DNA of 64,000 nt, from NCBI GenBank assembly GCA_033557465.1, contig CM066043.1, positions 114,310,778 to 114,374,777 of the forward strand, given 5' to 3'. Source of the stretch: Ichthyophis bannanicus. Taxonomy: Eukaryota > Chordata > Amphibia > Gymnophiona > Ichthyophiidae. Shown one piece after another: positions 55,094 to 64,000 of the stretch. Within the stretch, counting starts at the first letter, position 1. Every line of letters starts with the position of its first letter. A model generated the notes under the pieces. The model had not been told where the DNA came from. It worked only from the letters and a program-made list of their open reading frames with translations, and did not search any database. The position numbers and the translations under genes were made by a program.

Positions 55094-56701
55094 TGCACAC
55101 AGAGGGAGTTTCAAAGAATTCCATGAGCTATACTCTGCATGCTTTCTCCATTTTTTACCCATGAAAAAATTATAAAATTACACCTCCACCCCCCCACCCC
55201 CCCCCCCCCCCGAGGTAAGCAATCTCAAAAGCAACCTCAGCCATGCCAGTCAGCTCTTTAGGCTGCTAAAAATACATCTGGTAAAGTTTAGGGTAAGGTT
55301 CCAATTTGGGGGTGTTTTCTTGATCTCTAGATGCTCTAATTTGTTAAATTTGAGCCCAAGGTTTTCTGCAATGATACACTCAGAACTTTTTATCATAGCA
55401 ACAATGATGGAGCCCAAGTTTATAATGCATATGTGCTCCTCACTCTTTTTCAGACTACTGCTTCTAGCTTTATCTGTTCAGACCATTAACTATGGCGGGT
55501 TTTGTAGTTTTTAAAATATTTACGTTATTCAGACTGTTTTTTATGTATTTTTCAATTTTTGCTTTTATCTGTTTTTTATGCATTTGCTATATATTATCTT
55601 ATTTAATTCATTGATGGTATTCTTTGGATCCCTCTTTGGACATATATGTTTGGAAAAGCAGCTAACACTGTAAAATAAATACGTATAATTTAACAAGTGC
55701 AAAATTCTATTTATTTGCAGTGTCTGCTCAGAAGGCAATGGGGATGCCCAAATGCCCTGGCTCTGCTCTGCTTCTAGCCCACTTCCTGTGCATGCTGCAA
55801 TAAAGTCTATTTCATTCTTATATAGCATGCAATCTGCTGGCATTAATGCCCATACAAAACTAGTATTATTATTTCACACTGGCCCAGATGAAGACCTTAA
55901 AAAACACACTGCTACTAGTTAGAAAGATGAATAATATTCTACTTCTCTCATGGTTGAGAAGTATTTCCCTAACGTGGCATGTTTGCTATATGAAGCCTAT
56001 AGACTGTTCTATTAATTTATATTAATCAACGGTGTTCTTGAAGATTCTTCGCTCAGAATTTTCTTCAAATTGATTCTCCTCAAAGAATATGTCAGTGCTC
56101 AAAATATCAATTATGGTATTACAGTTTATGAATTTCATAACATTTTGCAATTTACAGTTTAGTTTCAGATTTATGGATAAATACGTTTGAGAGAAAACCA
56201 GATTCCCCTGCCTTTGTAAGTGGGGTCTCCTTGCATGGGATGAAAATATCACACAAACTAACGGGCAAAGCCACAGTCTCCTAATCTGATTGGATGAATA
56301 CTCCGCAGTTGTAGTGTATTAAATGCATTTACATCATACAACATTTCTGTTAAGTTTCATTTTAAAGGGCATCAGCACAACGGGAATGAAAGCTGAAGTC
56401 CTTTGTCTGCATTGGTGGCTCTCTAAGGAACAGTCATAGGACAGGTAGCAGCAGTGCAAGGCTTCTTCGCACATACACACAGGCACACACTGCCCCACTG
56501 TGGTTAGACACCAGAGGACCTCAGTATGAAAAAGTGCATAGCAGGTAACATGTAACTAGTGCACACTGCTAGGAGAGTCTCGGAGCAACAATTTGTGGCA
56601 CACGGCTAGAAAGGACCCAGAGCAGGAACTTGCAGACAGGGGCAGACTATGGCAAAAAGCTGTCCCTTTCTGCAGGGCTGGCCACCCCGAGCCCATCTCA
56701 T
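55094..56701. other. Anonymous DNA with poly-C tract
   Basis: No gene. A C run lies at about 55187-55211. The rest is AT-rich without recognised repeats apart from short 'aataatattc' stretches; the frames at 55565-55843 and 56022-56252 have no features. Confidence 0.35.
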
Positions 56702-56868
56702 CTCACAATCAGGGCCGGCCCGTCCATTGAGCAAGAATGTTTTTTGCACAGGGCCCCGCGTTTCAGGGGGCCCCGCGCAAAAAACATCTTGCATCCCAGC
56801 AAAGTTTTAAAAAATCATAAACCGGCTGCGGCTGCCGCTGCCGCCGTGGCAGCGGCAGAATCGAGAAT

Positions 56869-57346
56869 CAGCCCATTTACAGTCCTTACCACCCCCCCCC
56901 CCATCAGCCCAGCTAAGTTTAAAAAAAAAAAAACCCAGAAACCGGCTGCTGCTGTCGCTGCCGCCGTGGCAGCGGCAGAATGGAGAATCCCGCGGGGCCC
57001 CCTTGTCCTGCAGTCTTCTATGCGGCCTCCGTCGGCTGTCAGAGCTGCGCGAAGAGAGAGAGCTTCTCCTCTCGCAGCTCTGTTAATCACGCCGCGGGGC
57101 TGATTGGAAATCCCAACAGCCCCGCGGCGGGATTAACAGAGCCGCGAGAAAGGGAAACTCTCCCTTCGCGCGGCTCTGAAAAGCCCGCGCTGAGGCCGCA
57201 TAGAAGACTGCAGGACAGGGGGGCCCCGCGGGATTCTCCATTCTGCCGCTGCCACGGCGGCAGCGGCAGCAGCAGCCGGTTTCTGGGGTTTTTTTTTTTA
57301 AACTTAGCTGGGCTGATGGGGGGGGGTAAGGACTGTAAATGGGCTG
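56869..57346. repeat. Long GC-rich palindrome of the second hAT element
   Basis: Arms 56869-57102 and 57117-57346 pair around a 14-base centre. Paired landmarks are 'cagcccatttacagtcctta' against 'taaggactgtaaatgggctg', 'gccgctgccgccgtggcagc' against 'gctgccacggcggcagcggc', and 'tcctgcagtcttctatgcgg' against 'ccgcatagaagactgcagga'. An additional direct repeat of the 'ccggctgcggctgccgctgc' part precedes the left arm. Alanine-rich frames here are composition artefacts. Confidence 0.92.
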
Positions 57347-59240
57347 ATGGGGAGGGAGGGGGGGTAAGGACTGTAAATGGGCTGATGGGGGGGGAGGGAG
57401 GGGGGTAAGGACTGTAAATGGGCTGATGGGGGGGGTTAGGACTGGTAATGGGCTATAGTTTGTTCGGACTGGAAGTGGTCTGATGGGGGGGTTAAGACTG
57501 TGAATGGGCTATGGGGGTTTAGGACAGGTAATAGACTATGGAGGGGCTAAGACTGGAAATGGGCTGATGGGGGGGGAGGGGGGTAAGGACTGTAAATGGG
57601 CTGATGGGGGGGTTAGGACTGGTAATGGGCTATAGGGGGTTCATACAGGAAGTGGGCTGATGGGGGGGGTTAAGACTGGGAATGGGCTATGGGGGGTTAG
57701 GACAGGTAATAGACTATGGAGGGGCTAAGACTGGAAATGGGCTGATGGGGGAAGTTATGACAGGTAATGGGCTATGGGGGGCTACGACTACAAGTGGGCT
57801 GATGGGGGGATTAGGACTGGAAACGGGCTATGGGGCGGTGGGCTAAGACAGGAAATGGACTGATGGGGGGTGTTAGGACTGGTAATGTGCTGTGGGGGGC
57901 ATTAGGACTGGTAATGGGCTATGGGGGGGTTACAACAGGCAATGGGCTATGGGGAGGTACGACTACAAGTGGGCTGATGGGGGGATTAGGACTGGAAATG
58001 GGCTATGGGGGGGTTAGGACAGGTAATGGGCTGATGGGGGGTTACAACAGGTAATGGGCTATGGGGGGGCTAAGACTACAAGTAGGCTGATAGGGGGTTA
58101 GGACTGGTAATGGGCTGTGGGGGGCATTAGGACTGGTAATGGGCTGGGGGGGGTTAGGACTGGTACTGGGCTATGGGGGGGGGTTACAACAGGTAATGGG
58201 TTATGGGGAGCTACGACTACAAGTGGGCTGATGGGGGGATTAGGACTGGAAATAGGCTATGGGGGGGTTTAGGACAGGTAATGGGCTGATGGGGGGTTAC
58301 AACAGGTAATGGGCTATGGGGGGGCTAAGACTACAAGTGGGCTGATGGGGGGTTAGGACTGGTAATGGGCTGATGGGGGGTTAGGAATGGAAATGGGTTG
58401 ATGGGGGCGGTAAGACTGAAAATGGGCTGATGGGAGGGTAAGGACTGGAAGTGGGCTGATGGGGGGGTTAGGACTGGTAATGGGCTATAGGGGGTTCGGA
58501 CTGGAAGTGGGCTGATGGGGGGTTTAGGACTGGTAATGGGCTATAGGGGGTTCGGACTGGAAGTGGGCTGATGGGGGAGCTAGGACTGGTATTGGGATGG
58601 GGGGTTGCTAGGACTGGAAATGGGCTGAGTGGAAGGGGGGCTTGAACGGCAAATAGCTGATGGGGACAGGGGCTTGGAATGGAAATGGGCTGAGTGGAAA
58701 GGGGGCTTGAACTGCAAATAGCTGATAGGGAGGGGGGCTTGGAATGGAAAGGGGCTGTGAGGAGAGGGAGCTAGGACTGGAAATGGGCTGAGTTGGGGGG
58801 GGGCTAGGACAGGAAATGGGCTGATGGAGGGGCCAGGATAGGACTGGAAATGGGCTGTTGGGGGTGCTAAGGTTGGAAATGGGCTGTGGTGGGGGCTTGA
58901 ATTGAAATGGACTCATGGAGGGGCTAGAACTGGAAGTAGGCTCATGGGGGGCTTGGATTGGAAATGGGCTGAGTGGAGGGGAGCTAGGATTTGACATGGG
59001 CTGATGGTGGGCCTAGGAAAGGAATAGAAATGAGCTGATGGGGTGCTGGGATTGGAAATGAGCTGATGGAGGAACTGATAGGACTGGAAGTGGATGGGGG
59101 AGCTAGGACTGGAAATGGGCTGATGGTGGGGCTAGGATAGGATTGGAAATGGGCTGATGGGGGGACTAGGACTGGAAATGGGCTGATGCAGGGACAAGAA
59201 GGGAGCAGATGCTGGGTGGGGCTGGAACTAGAAAGGAGCT
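57320..59240 (+). repeat. Minisatellite with 'aatgggctgatggggg' unit (copy 2)
   Basis: Dozens of units of about 26-30 bp: 'aatgggctgatgggggg' then 'ttaggactggt', with 'gggctatggggg' and 'ctacgactacaagtgggctg' variants. Higher-order repeats are present: for example a block of several variants around 57770-58060 recurs at about 58060-58340. The first unit is the end of the palindrome's right arm. Confidence 0.95.
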
Positions 59241-60260
59241 GATGTTGGGGGAGGATTAGAATGGTATGGAGCTGGGAGAGTGAAATGGAGAAGGAAATAT
59301 ATTTTGCGTGGGAGGGAAGACAAATCTACAATTGGCCGAATATTGGGAGAGTAAGTGGGGATTGAGGATGGAGGGATAAAATTTGAGTGGATGAAATAGG
59401 AATGAGGAAAGAGCAAAAGGAGAAAGATTAGTATGTTAAAGCAGATGTAGAGAGAGAATGGAAAAAAAAAAACAAGAAGACAGAAGAAAGGACAAATGGA
59501 CAGCAGATGGAGAGTTAGCAGAAGACACGAAGAAGAAACCAGAAGAAAGTGGCTGGAACAATTGCAACTGAAAAAAAATGCACAAAAGGTAGAAAAATAT
59601 CTCTTTATTTTGAATTTATTAACTGGAATATGTCAGCTCTGGGAAATGTGCATCATTAATTTTTGCGCTTTGTTTAGTACAAGAGGAAATTAATTTATAG
59701 TTTTATTTCTACAGTGTTGTTGTATATTCCAAGTTTGGCTTTTGGGGTTCCCAGTTTAATTATTGTCTTCCTGTTTCTAAATTGTGATTCCTTGTTTGGT
59801 GATGGTCTATGTTCTGCATGTGTAACTGAGCTGAGGTATTCTGTTTATGTAATTCCTATTTGACATTGCCACTTGTTCTTTCCCTAGTAGGTCATGTATT
59901 ATTGTTCTCTGAAATGTATTGGTTTAATATTTGCAGTGTTGCCTTTTGATAGTTAGGGTATGGTGCTTTGTGAGTCCTGGTAGTGCTGTTAGGATACGGC
60001 GGGTTTGCTATAGGTTCTAAATGGGCAGTGTTTGTAGTAGTTCCTAATGTGCCTGGCGGTTGGTACTGGATTATAGTAATGTAGAAACCTTTTAGTCTTT
60101 CTTTATCCATATACTCATTAAGAGGCATGTTTACTAAAAGTTAGTGTATGGTAACATTATGCAAATATTTATGCAAATGAGGCACCTTATGCAAATGAGG
60201 CCCCGCACCGAGTCTCCGCACATGGCCCCGCACCCCCCTTGGGCCGCCCCTGCTCACAAT

Positions 60261-61066
60261 CTATGCTGGATGCCACTCCTCACTTGCTGCTAGTACCCCA
60301 GCTGTCGCTGAGCAGAGGCCCAGTCTGAATCTGCATTTTTAAAGGTCATTGGATGTATGAATTAGCAGCACTTCCAGTGCCATGAACCCCAGGAAACATG
60401 CTGCCTGGAATGCCTTATCTCCTGCATTGGCCCACACCACTGCCAATCAGTCCACTCGATCCTCCTGTAACCGTTGTGGTCTCCACACACCTCACAGGGC
60501 CTTCAGCCTGAAGGAAGATGAAGAGCACACGTCAAGGGCGCAGCTCATTACACATACAAACCCATAGCCACTGGAAACAGAATCAGCAGACATTCAGAGG
60601 CCTTTGACCCAGGAATCACTCATTTCTTTCTCTCTCCACCCCCATGAAATATACAGGTCAGTTTTCAAAAGCACTTATCCAGTTAGAAGCACCTGCTAAC
60701 TGTTTAAGGCCGCTGATAGTGATATTCAGTGGTACTATACGGACAGTACCGCTGAACATACTCTCATGACAGATAGTGCTGGGGCAGTCCGATGGCGAGT
60801 TTCAAGCGATCCCTAGAGCAATGATTTTCTGCATGCTGTATGGATAGCTAGCCGGATAGCTTAGCACAGAGAAAAAGCTACAGTACCAGAATGTCTCACC
60901 TTGAACTGCAATGGTAAAGGAATAAGGTAAATGCAAATAAATAAATAAATAGAGCGGCACTAAAAATCACCGCAATACAGATAGTGCCGGTACTGACTAA
61001 GCGCTATGCAAATACTGGTGCTGACTATCCGATTTTATTTAGCCACAGCAGAGACGGGTACAGATA
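60261..61066. other. Anonymous DNA with foldback fragments
   Basis: No gene. 60655-61060 contains 'ggccgctgatagtgatattc' and 'gctagccggatagcttagc' motifs like the foldback elements at 38771 and 42996, and a short AAAT microsatellite near 60937-60951. Confidence 0.35.
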
Positions 61067-61067
61067 A

Positions 61068-61450
61068 AGCACAGTTACTTACCTGTAACAGGTGATCTCT
61101 GAGAACAACAGGAATAAGTCTTCACATATGGGTACGTCGGTACCGACGGAGCCTGCGCGGGAACGCTCCCCAGCGTCCAATCAGAAAGCTTTTGGGAGCA
61201 TCCCACAGGGCCTGCGTGCTGCCTTCCCGCCTTTCCCAACTGTCTCTCCTCAGTTAAGTTTTAGAGCTGAGACAAAGAGAGAGAGAGAGAGGGAAAGGAA
61301 AGAGAGAGAGAGAGAGAGACAACTCCTAGGGGAGGTGGGTGGGTTGTGAAGACTTATTCCTGCTGTTCCCAGAGATCACCTGTTACAGGTAAGTAACTGT
61401 GCTATCTCCTGGAACAAGCAGGAATGAGTCTTCACATATGGGGACTCCCT
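61068..61450. repeat. DIRS terminal and internal complementary repeats
   Basis: 61068-61125 is an inverted copy of 61347-61405 ('aataagtcttcacatatggg' side against 'gaagacttattcctgctgtt' side). A third, partial direct copy follows ('aggaatgagtcttcacatat', about 61420-61440). Between them lies a GA-rich microsatellite (about 61272-61320). Confidence 0.88.
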
Positions 61451-62560
61451 AGCTTTAGATGCCAGGGAGAGAGCCCATAAGTTGTGTATCCCTGGAACAG
61501 GGCTGCACGTCCCCACATGGATCTCTGGCATCCCATGAGGGATGGTGGGTAGGAGTTGATTAAGTATGGAACAGGTGTTTAAGAACAGCCTGACCAACAA
61601 GGCATCCCGGCGGGAGTCCTTGTCCAAGCAGTAATGGGCTGTGAAGGTATGAACTGAGGCCCAAGTGGCTGCTCGACAGATGTCATCGATATATACAGAG
61701 TTCAGATGAGCCATTGAGGCTGCCATGGCTCTGACATTGTGCGCTGTGACATGGCCCTCCAGAGAAAGGTTCTTGCTCTGATAGGCGAAAGAAATGCACT
61801 GGGCAATCCAGTTGGAAAGTGTTCTCTTGGAGACTGGTTGTCCGAGATGAGAAGGATCAAAGGCAACAAAGAGTTGGGAAGACTTTCTATGTTGCTGTGT
61901 CCTTTGTAAGTAAAAGGCCGAAGCTCTTTTACAGTCCAGGGTATGAAGGTTCCTCTCTGCACTTGATGCATGAGGTCCTGGAAAAAGGACTGGGAAGTAG
62001 ACCTCCTGGTTGAGGTGAAAAGGCGAGACCACTTTAGGCATAAAGTGTGGATTAGTCCTAAGGACCACCTTGTCATGATGGAACCTTGTATAAGGTGGAT
62101 TAGCTACTAGTGCTTGCAATTCACTGATGCGGCATGCAGATGTGATTGCAATGAGAAAGATAACTGTCCAAGAAAGGTATTTCAAGGAGGTGGTAGCTAA
62201 AGGTTCGAAAGGCGGCTTCATAAGCTGACCAAGAACCAAATTTAAGTCCCATGCCACCGGGGGTGGTCTAATGGGATGCTTTGTTAAAAGGAGGCCTCTC
62301 ATGAATCTTGCTACAAGAGGATGAGAGGAAATAGGTTGTCCATTTAGAGGCCTAAGGGAAGCTGCAATAGCACTCAAATGACCCTTACTGAATTTGTCTT
62401 AAGGCCTGCATTAGACAGATGAAGGAGATACTCCAGCAACGATTCCAGAGATATGGCATGGGGGTTAAGATCCTTTTCAGAACACCAGATGGTAAACCTC
62501 TTCCACTTGAAAGCATAAGAACGTCTAGTGGAAGGTTTTCTGGAAGCATAAAGAACATCT
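61376..62560 (-). pseudogene. DIRS tyrosine recombinase, one frameshift
   Basis: The N-terminal core-binding part ('QQVKDVLYASRKPSTRRSYA', 'FKWKRFTIWC', 'LLEYLLHL') is in the frame ending at 62374; the catalytic part is in the frame 62377-61376, reading 'HLSAIAASLRPL'-like sequence, 'FLIAITSACRISELQAL' (first Arg), 'VTAHNVRAMAASMAH' (His-x-x-Arg) and 'WASVHTFTAHYCLD' (His/Trp and the Tyr nucleophile). A single missing base near 62377 separates them. Catalytic residues are all visible. Confidence 0.88.
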
Positions 62561-62750
62561 TTCACTTGTTGAGAAAGATGAAGATCCTGGAGATCTAGGC
62601 CTTCAGCAACCAAGCCCTGAGATGTAGAGACTGGCGATTGGGATGCCATAACCTTCCGTTCTCTTGAGAGAGGAGGTCTGGAGCAGACCCTAACTCTAGG
62701 GAGGGAGCTTGAGAGAGATGTAGAAGCAGAGGGTATCACACTTGCTGTGG

Positions 62751-63347
62751 TCAATGTGGAGCTATGAGAATCAAGTGGCCTCTGTCTCTCTGAAGCTTGA
62801 ACAGGGTTTTGGGAATTAGGGGAATGGGTGGAAAGGCATACAGGAAGTCTTGACCCCAGTGAAGGAGGAAAGCATCCCTTGCCTGAGCCCCCTGAGCCGG
62901 AGTTCTGGAACAGAACCGGGGAAGTTTGGCATTCCACAGACTTGCAAAGAGGTCTATGTCCGGGGTTCCCCAAATTCGAAAAATTTTGGATACCTGGTCC
63001 ATATGTACGGACCACTCGTGTGGAAGCAGAACTCGACTGAGTCTGTCCGCCCAAGAGTTTTGAACACCTGGAAGATAAACTGCCAGAAGATGAATGTGAT
63101 GCTCTCTGGCGAGGGCCCACAGTCGCAGAGCTTCGTTGCAAAGCGACAAAGAGCCAGTTCCTCCCTGCTTGTTTACATAGAACATGGCTACCTGATTGTC
63201 CGTGTGGATAAGGACTGTCTTGTGGCTGAGCAAGTAGGGTGGTCCACTGCCATAGGAGTGAAAAATAAAAGTAGGAATTTCTGTGCTCCCTGGCCTGATT
63301 CTGGTTCCATTTATGTAGAAAACAATGTGTGCAAAGTTTGAAGCCAA
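62751..63347 (-). pseudogene. DIRS RNase H-like region
   Basis: This 198-codon frame overlaps the recombinase N-terminus in another frame, as is usual in DIRS elements. It has 'VLIHTDNQVAMFYVNKQGG' (an RNase H Asp), 'LALAREHHIHLLAVYLPGVQ' and 'NSWADRLSR' (conserved Ala-Asp), then 'DIDLFASLWNAKLPRFCSR'. The RT core upstream is missing because the element is cut near 63350. Confidence 0.85.
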
Positions 63348-63469
63348 TCAAATAATATTTAGGGGTGGCTCAAGATCCCTATCTAGCAGGCCCCTGGATC
63401 CCCCCCAGGGTTCATCAGACCACTGGGTATTATCCGCTCATAGACGGGGGTATCATGCTTGCCAAGCAC

Positions 63470-64000
63470 TCAATGTGGTCCAGATGCTAGTAAGGACTTT
63501 GACGATGTGGGGAACATCTTACGGTGTTGCGAGACAACACCCAGAAGGAACTGGAGTTGCTCTTCTTTTGTGGTGTGTCGGCCGTTGAACTCCTCAATGA
63601 GTTTGACCCCTCGCTCAGCCACATCGTTGATCACTGGAAGATTTTTTACTTTCTTCAGACCTTCTTTGAATGATGCATTCTCTTCCCAGTCTTCTGGGTC
63701 TGCATTAAGAAAATCACTGTTGATGTCGAGGTGTTTCAGGAAACGGATTGACTTGCGAGTTGCAAAAGATTCAAGTGGTAGAATCATGGAACTTTTCAAT
63801 CTGACCCGCTTTGGGGGATCTTCGTCTTCGTCATCATCCTCATCGCTTTCATCTGATTCTGCCGGGATCATGGCCGACACTATGGCCCGCTTTGTCGGTG
63901 CTGAAACAGCTTCATCGAACAGTGACAGTGCCACAAGCTCCTCTGACACATACCACAGATGCTGTTGCAGTTTGTCTCTGGCCGCTCTTCCAACACGGTC
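63470..64000 (-). CDS. Unidentified protein, C-terminal part, runs off the window
   Basis: The minus-strand frame is open from the window edge to the stop at 63470, about 177 codons. It begins 'RVGRAARDKLQQHLWYVSEE', has a strongly acidic stretch ('ESDESDEDDDEDED') and ends with 'NDVAERGVKLIEEFNGRHTT' and 'EEQLQFLLGVVSQHRKMFP'. I recall similar endings in uncharacterised, multi-copy animal proteins that are probably transposon-derived, but this is unverified. There is no GTG/ATG needed: the frame is open upstream. It could be the last exon of a gene or a repeat protein. Confidence 0.55.
   Translation of the reverse strand, partial: DRVGRAARDKLQQHLWYVSEELVALSLFDEAVSAPTKRAIVSAMIPAESDESDEDDDEDEDPPKRVRLKSSMILPLESFATRKSIRFLKHLDINSDFLNADPEDWEENASFKEGLKKVKNLPVINDVAERGVKLIEEFNGRHTTKEEQLQFLLGVVSQHRKMFPTSSKSLLASGPH

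Larger units (their letters stand above)
56710..60252. mobile_element. 3.5 kb non-autonomous hAT element with palindrome and minisatellite
   Basis: Ends are 'cagggccggccc' and 'gggccgcccctg', 12-bp inverted repeats with one mismatch, flanked by the identical octamer CTCACAAT at 56702-56709 and 60253-60260. Within it: 'ggggccccgcgc' rich ends, a 478-bp palindrome, a minisatellite of almost 2 kb, a purine-rich tract, a segment 'aaaaggtagaaaaatatctc', then AT-rich DNA and a 'gaggccccgcacc' subterminal part. No transposase is encoded. Interior order and sequences parallel the element at 26820-29096 although the ends differ. Confidence 0.92.
61067..63350 (-). mobile_element. DIRS-type retrotransposon, 3' half
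   Basis: The minus strand encodes an RNase H-like region and a tyrosine recombinase, the combination specific to DIRS-type elements, which integrate without an integrase. Terminal sequence 'cagttacttacctgtaacag' at 61071-61090 recurs inverted near 61375-61396, as expected for the inverted terminal repeat and the internal complementary region used to form a circular intermediate. The copy is truncated at about 63350 and has single-base shifts, so it is dead. Confidence 0.88.

Noticed and set aside
56630..57408. Alanine-rich frames on both strands
   Set aside because: They run across the GC-rich palindrome of a hAT element and mirror each other on the two strands.
57320..59240. CRISPR-like regular repeats
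   Set aside because: Units are contiguous tandem repeats without spacers, G-rich and variable in length, in a vertebrate transposon.

Overview
The window is vertebrate nuclear DNA dominated by transposable elements. CR1 non-LTR retrotransposons of three kinds (called A, B and C here), L2-like, L1 and R4/Dong-type LINEs, MIR-like SINEs, a DIRS-type element, an endogenous retrovirus with both LTRs, and hAT/Harbinger-type DNA elements together make up most of it. I infer an amphibian-like, possibly caecilian, genome from the CR1 3' ends and from the mix of DIRS, R4, L1 and abundant foldback elements. This is not proven from the sequence.

Layout. 1-7.2 kb: a foldback element with tRNA-like ends, then an old minus-strand L2 split by a nearly intact CR1-A and by an L2 3' tail. 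7.9-9.5 kb: a minus-strand LTR-like unit with a 408-codon frame in its U3-like part. 9.6-14.1 kb: a long CR1-A with ORF1 (esterase), endonuclease and RT traces, itself interrupted by an L2 fragment. 14-25 kb: mostly anonymous DNA with MITEs, including an 8-bp-TSD hAT MITE and a Harbinger-like MITE with TTA target sites. 25.3-29.7 kb: an R4-like LINE cut inside its zinc finger by a 2.3 kb hAT element. 29.8-33.4 kb: interleaved minus-strand CR1-A, B and C. 35.1-38.5 kb: a long minus-strand L2. 39.5-40.4 kb: the only convincing host gene, a single-coding-exon Mas-related type GPCR. 43.5-55.1 kb: a nest of L1, CR1-B, CR1-A and a 6.7 kb endogenous retrovirus. 56.7-60.3 kb: a 3.5 kb hAT element with a perfect 8-bp target duplication. 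61-63.4 kb: the tyrosine-recombinase end of a DIRS-type element. 63.5-64 kb: the C-terminal part of an unidentified acidic protein running off the edge.

The most unusual observation concerns the two large non-autonomous hAT elements (26820-29096 and 56710-60252). Their terminal inverted repeats differ, but both carry the same interior: a long GC-rich palindrome, a G-rich minisatellite with essentially the same repeat unit, and a purine-rich tract ending in a matching A/T-rich motif. In the second element one arm of the palindrome already contains the minisatellite unit, which suggests where the array came from.

The genes do not form a pathway. Relationships are those of nested insertion, and several junctions can be read directly because the host element resumes after the insert.
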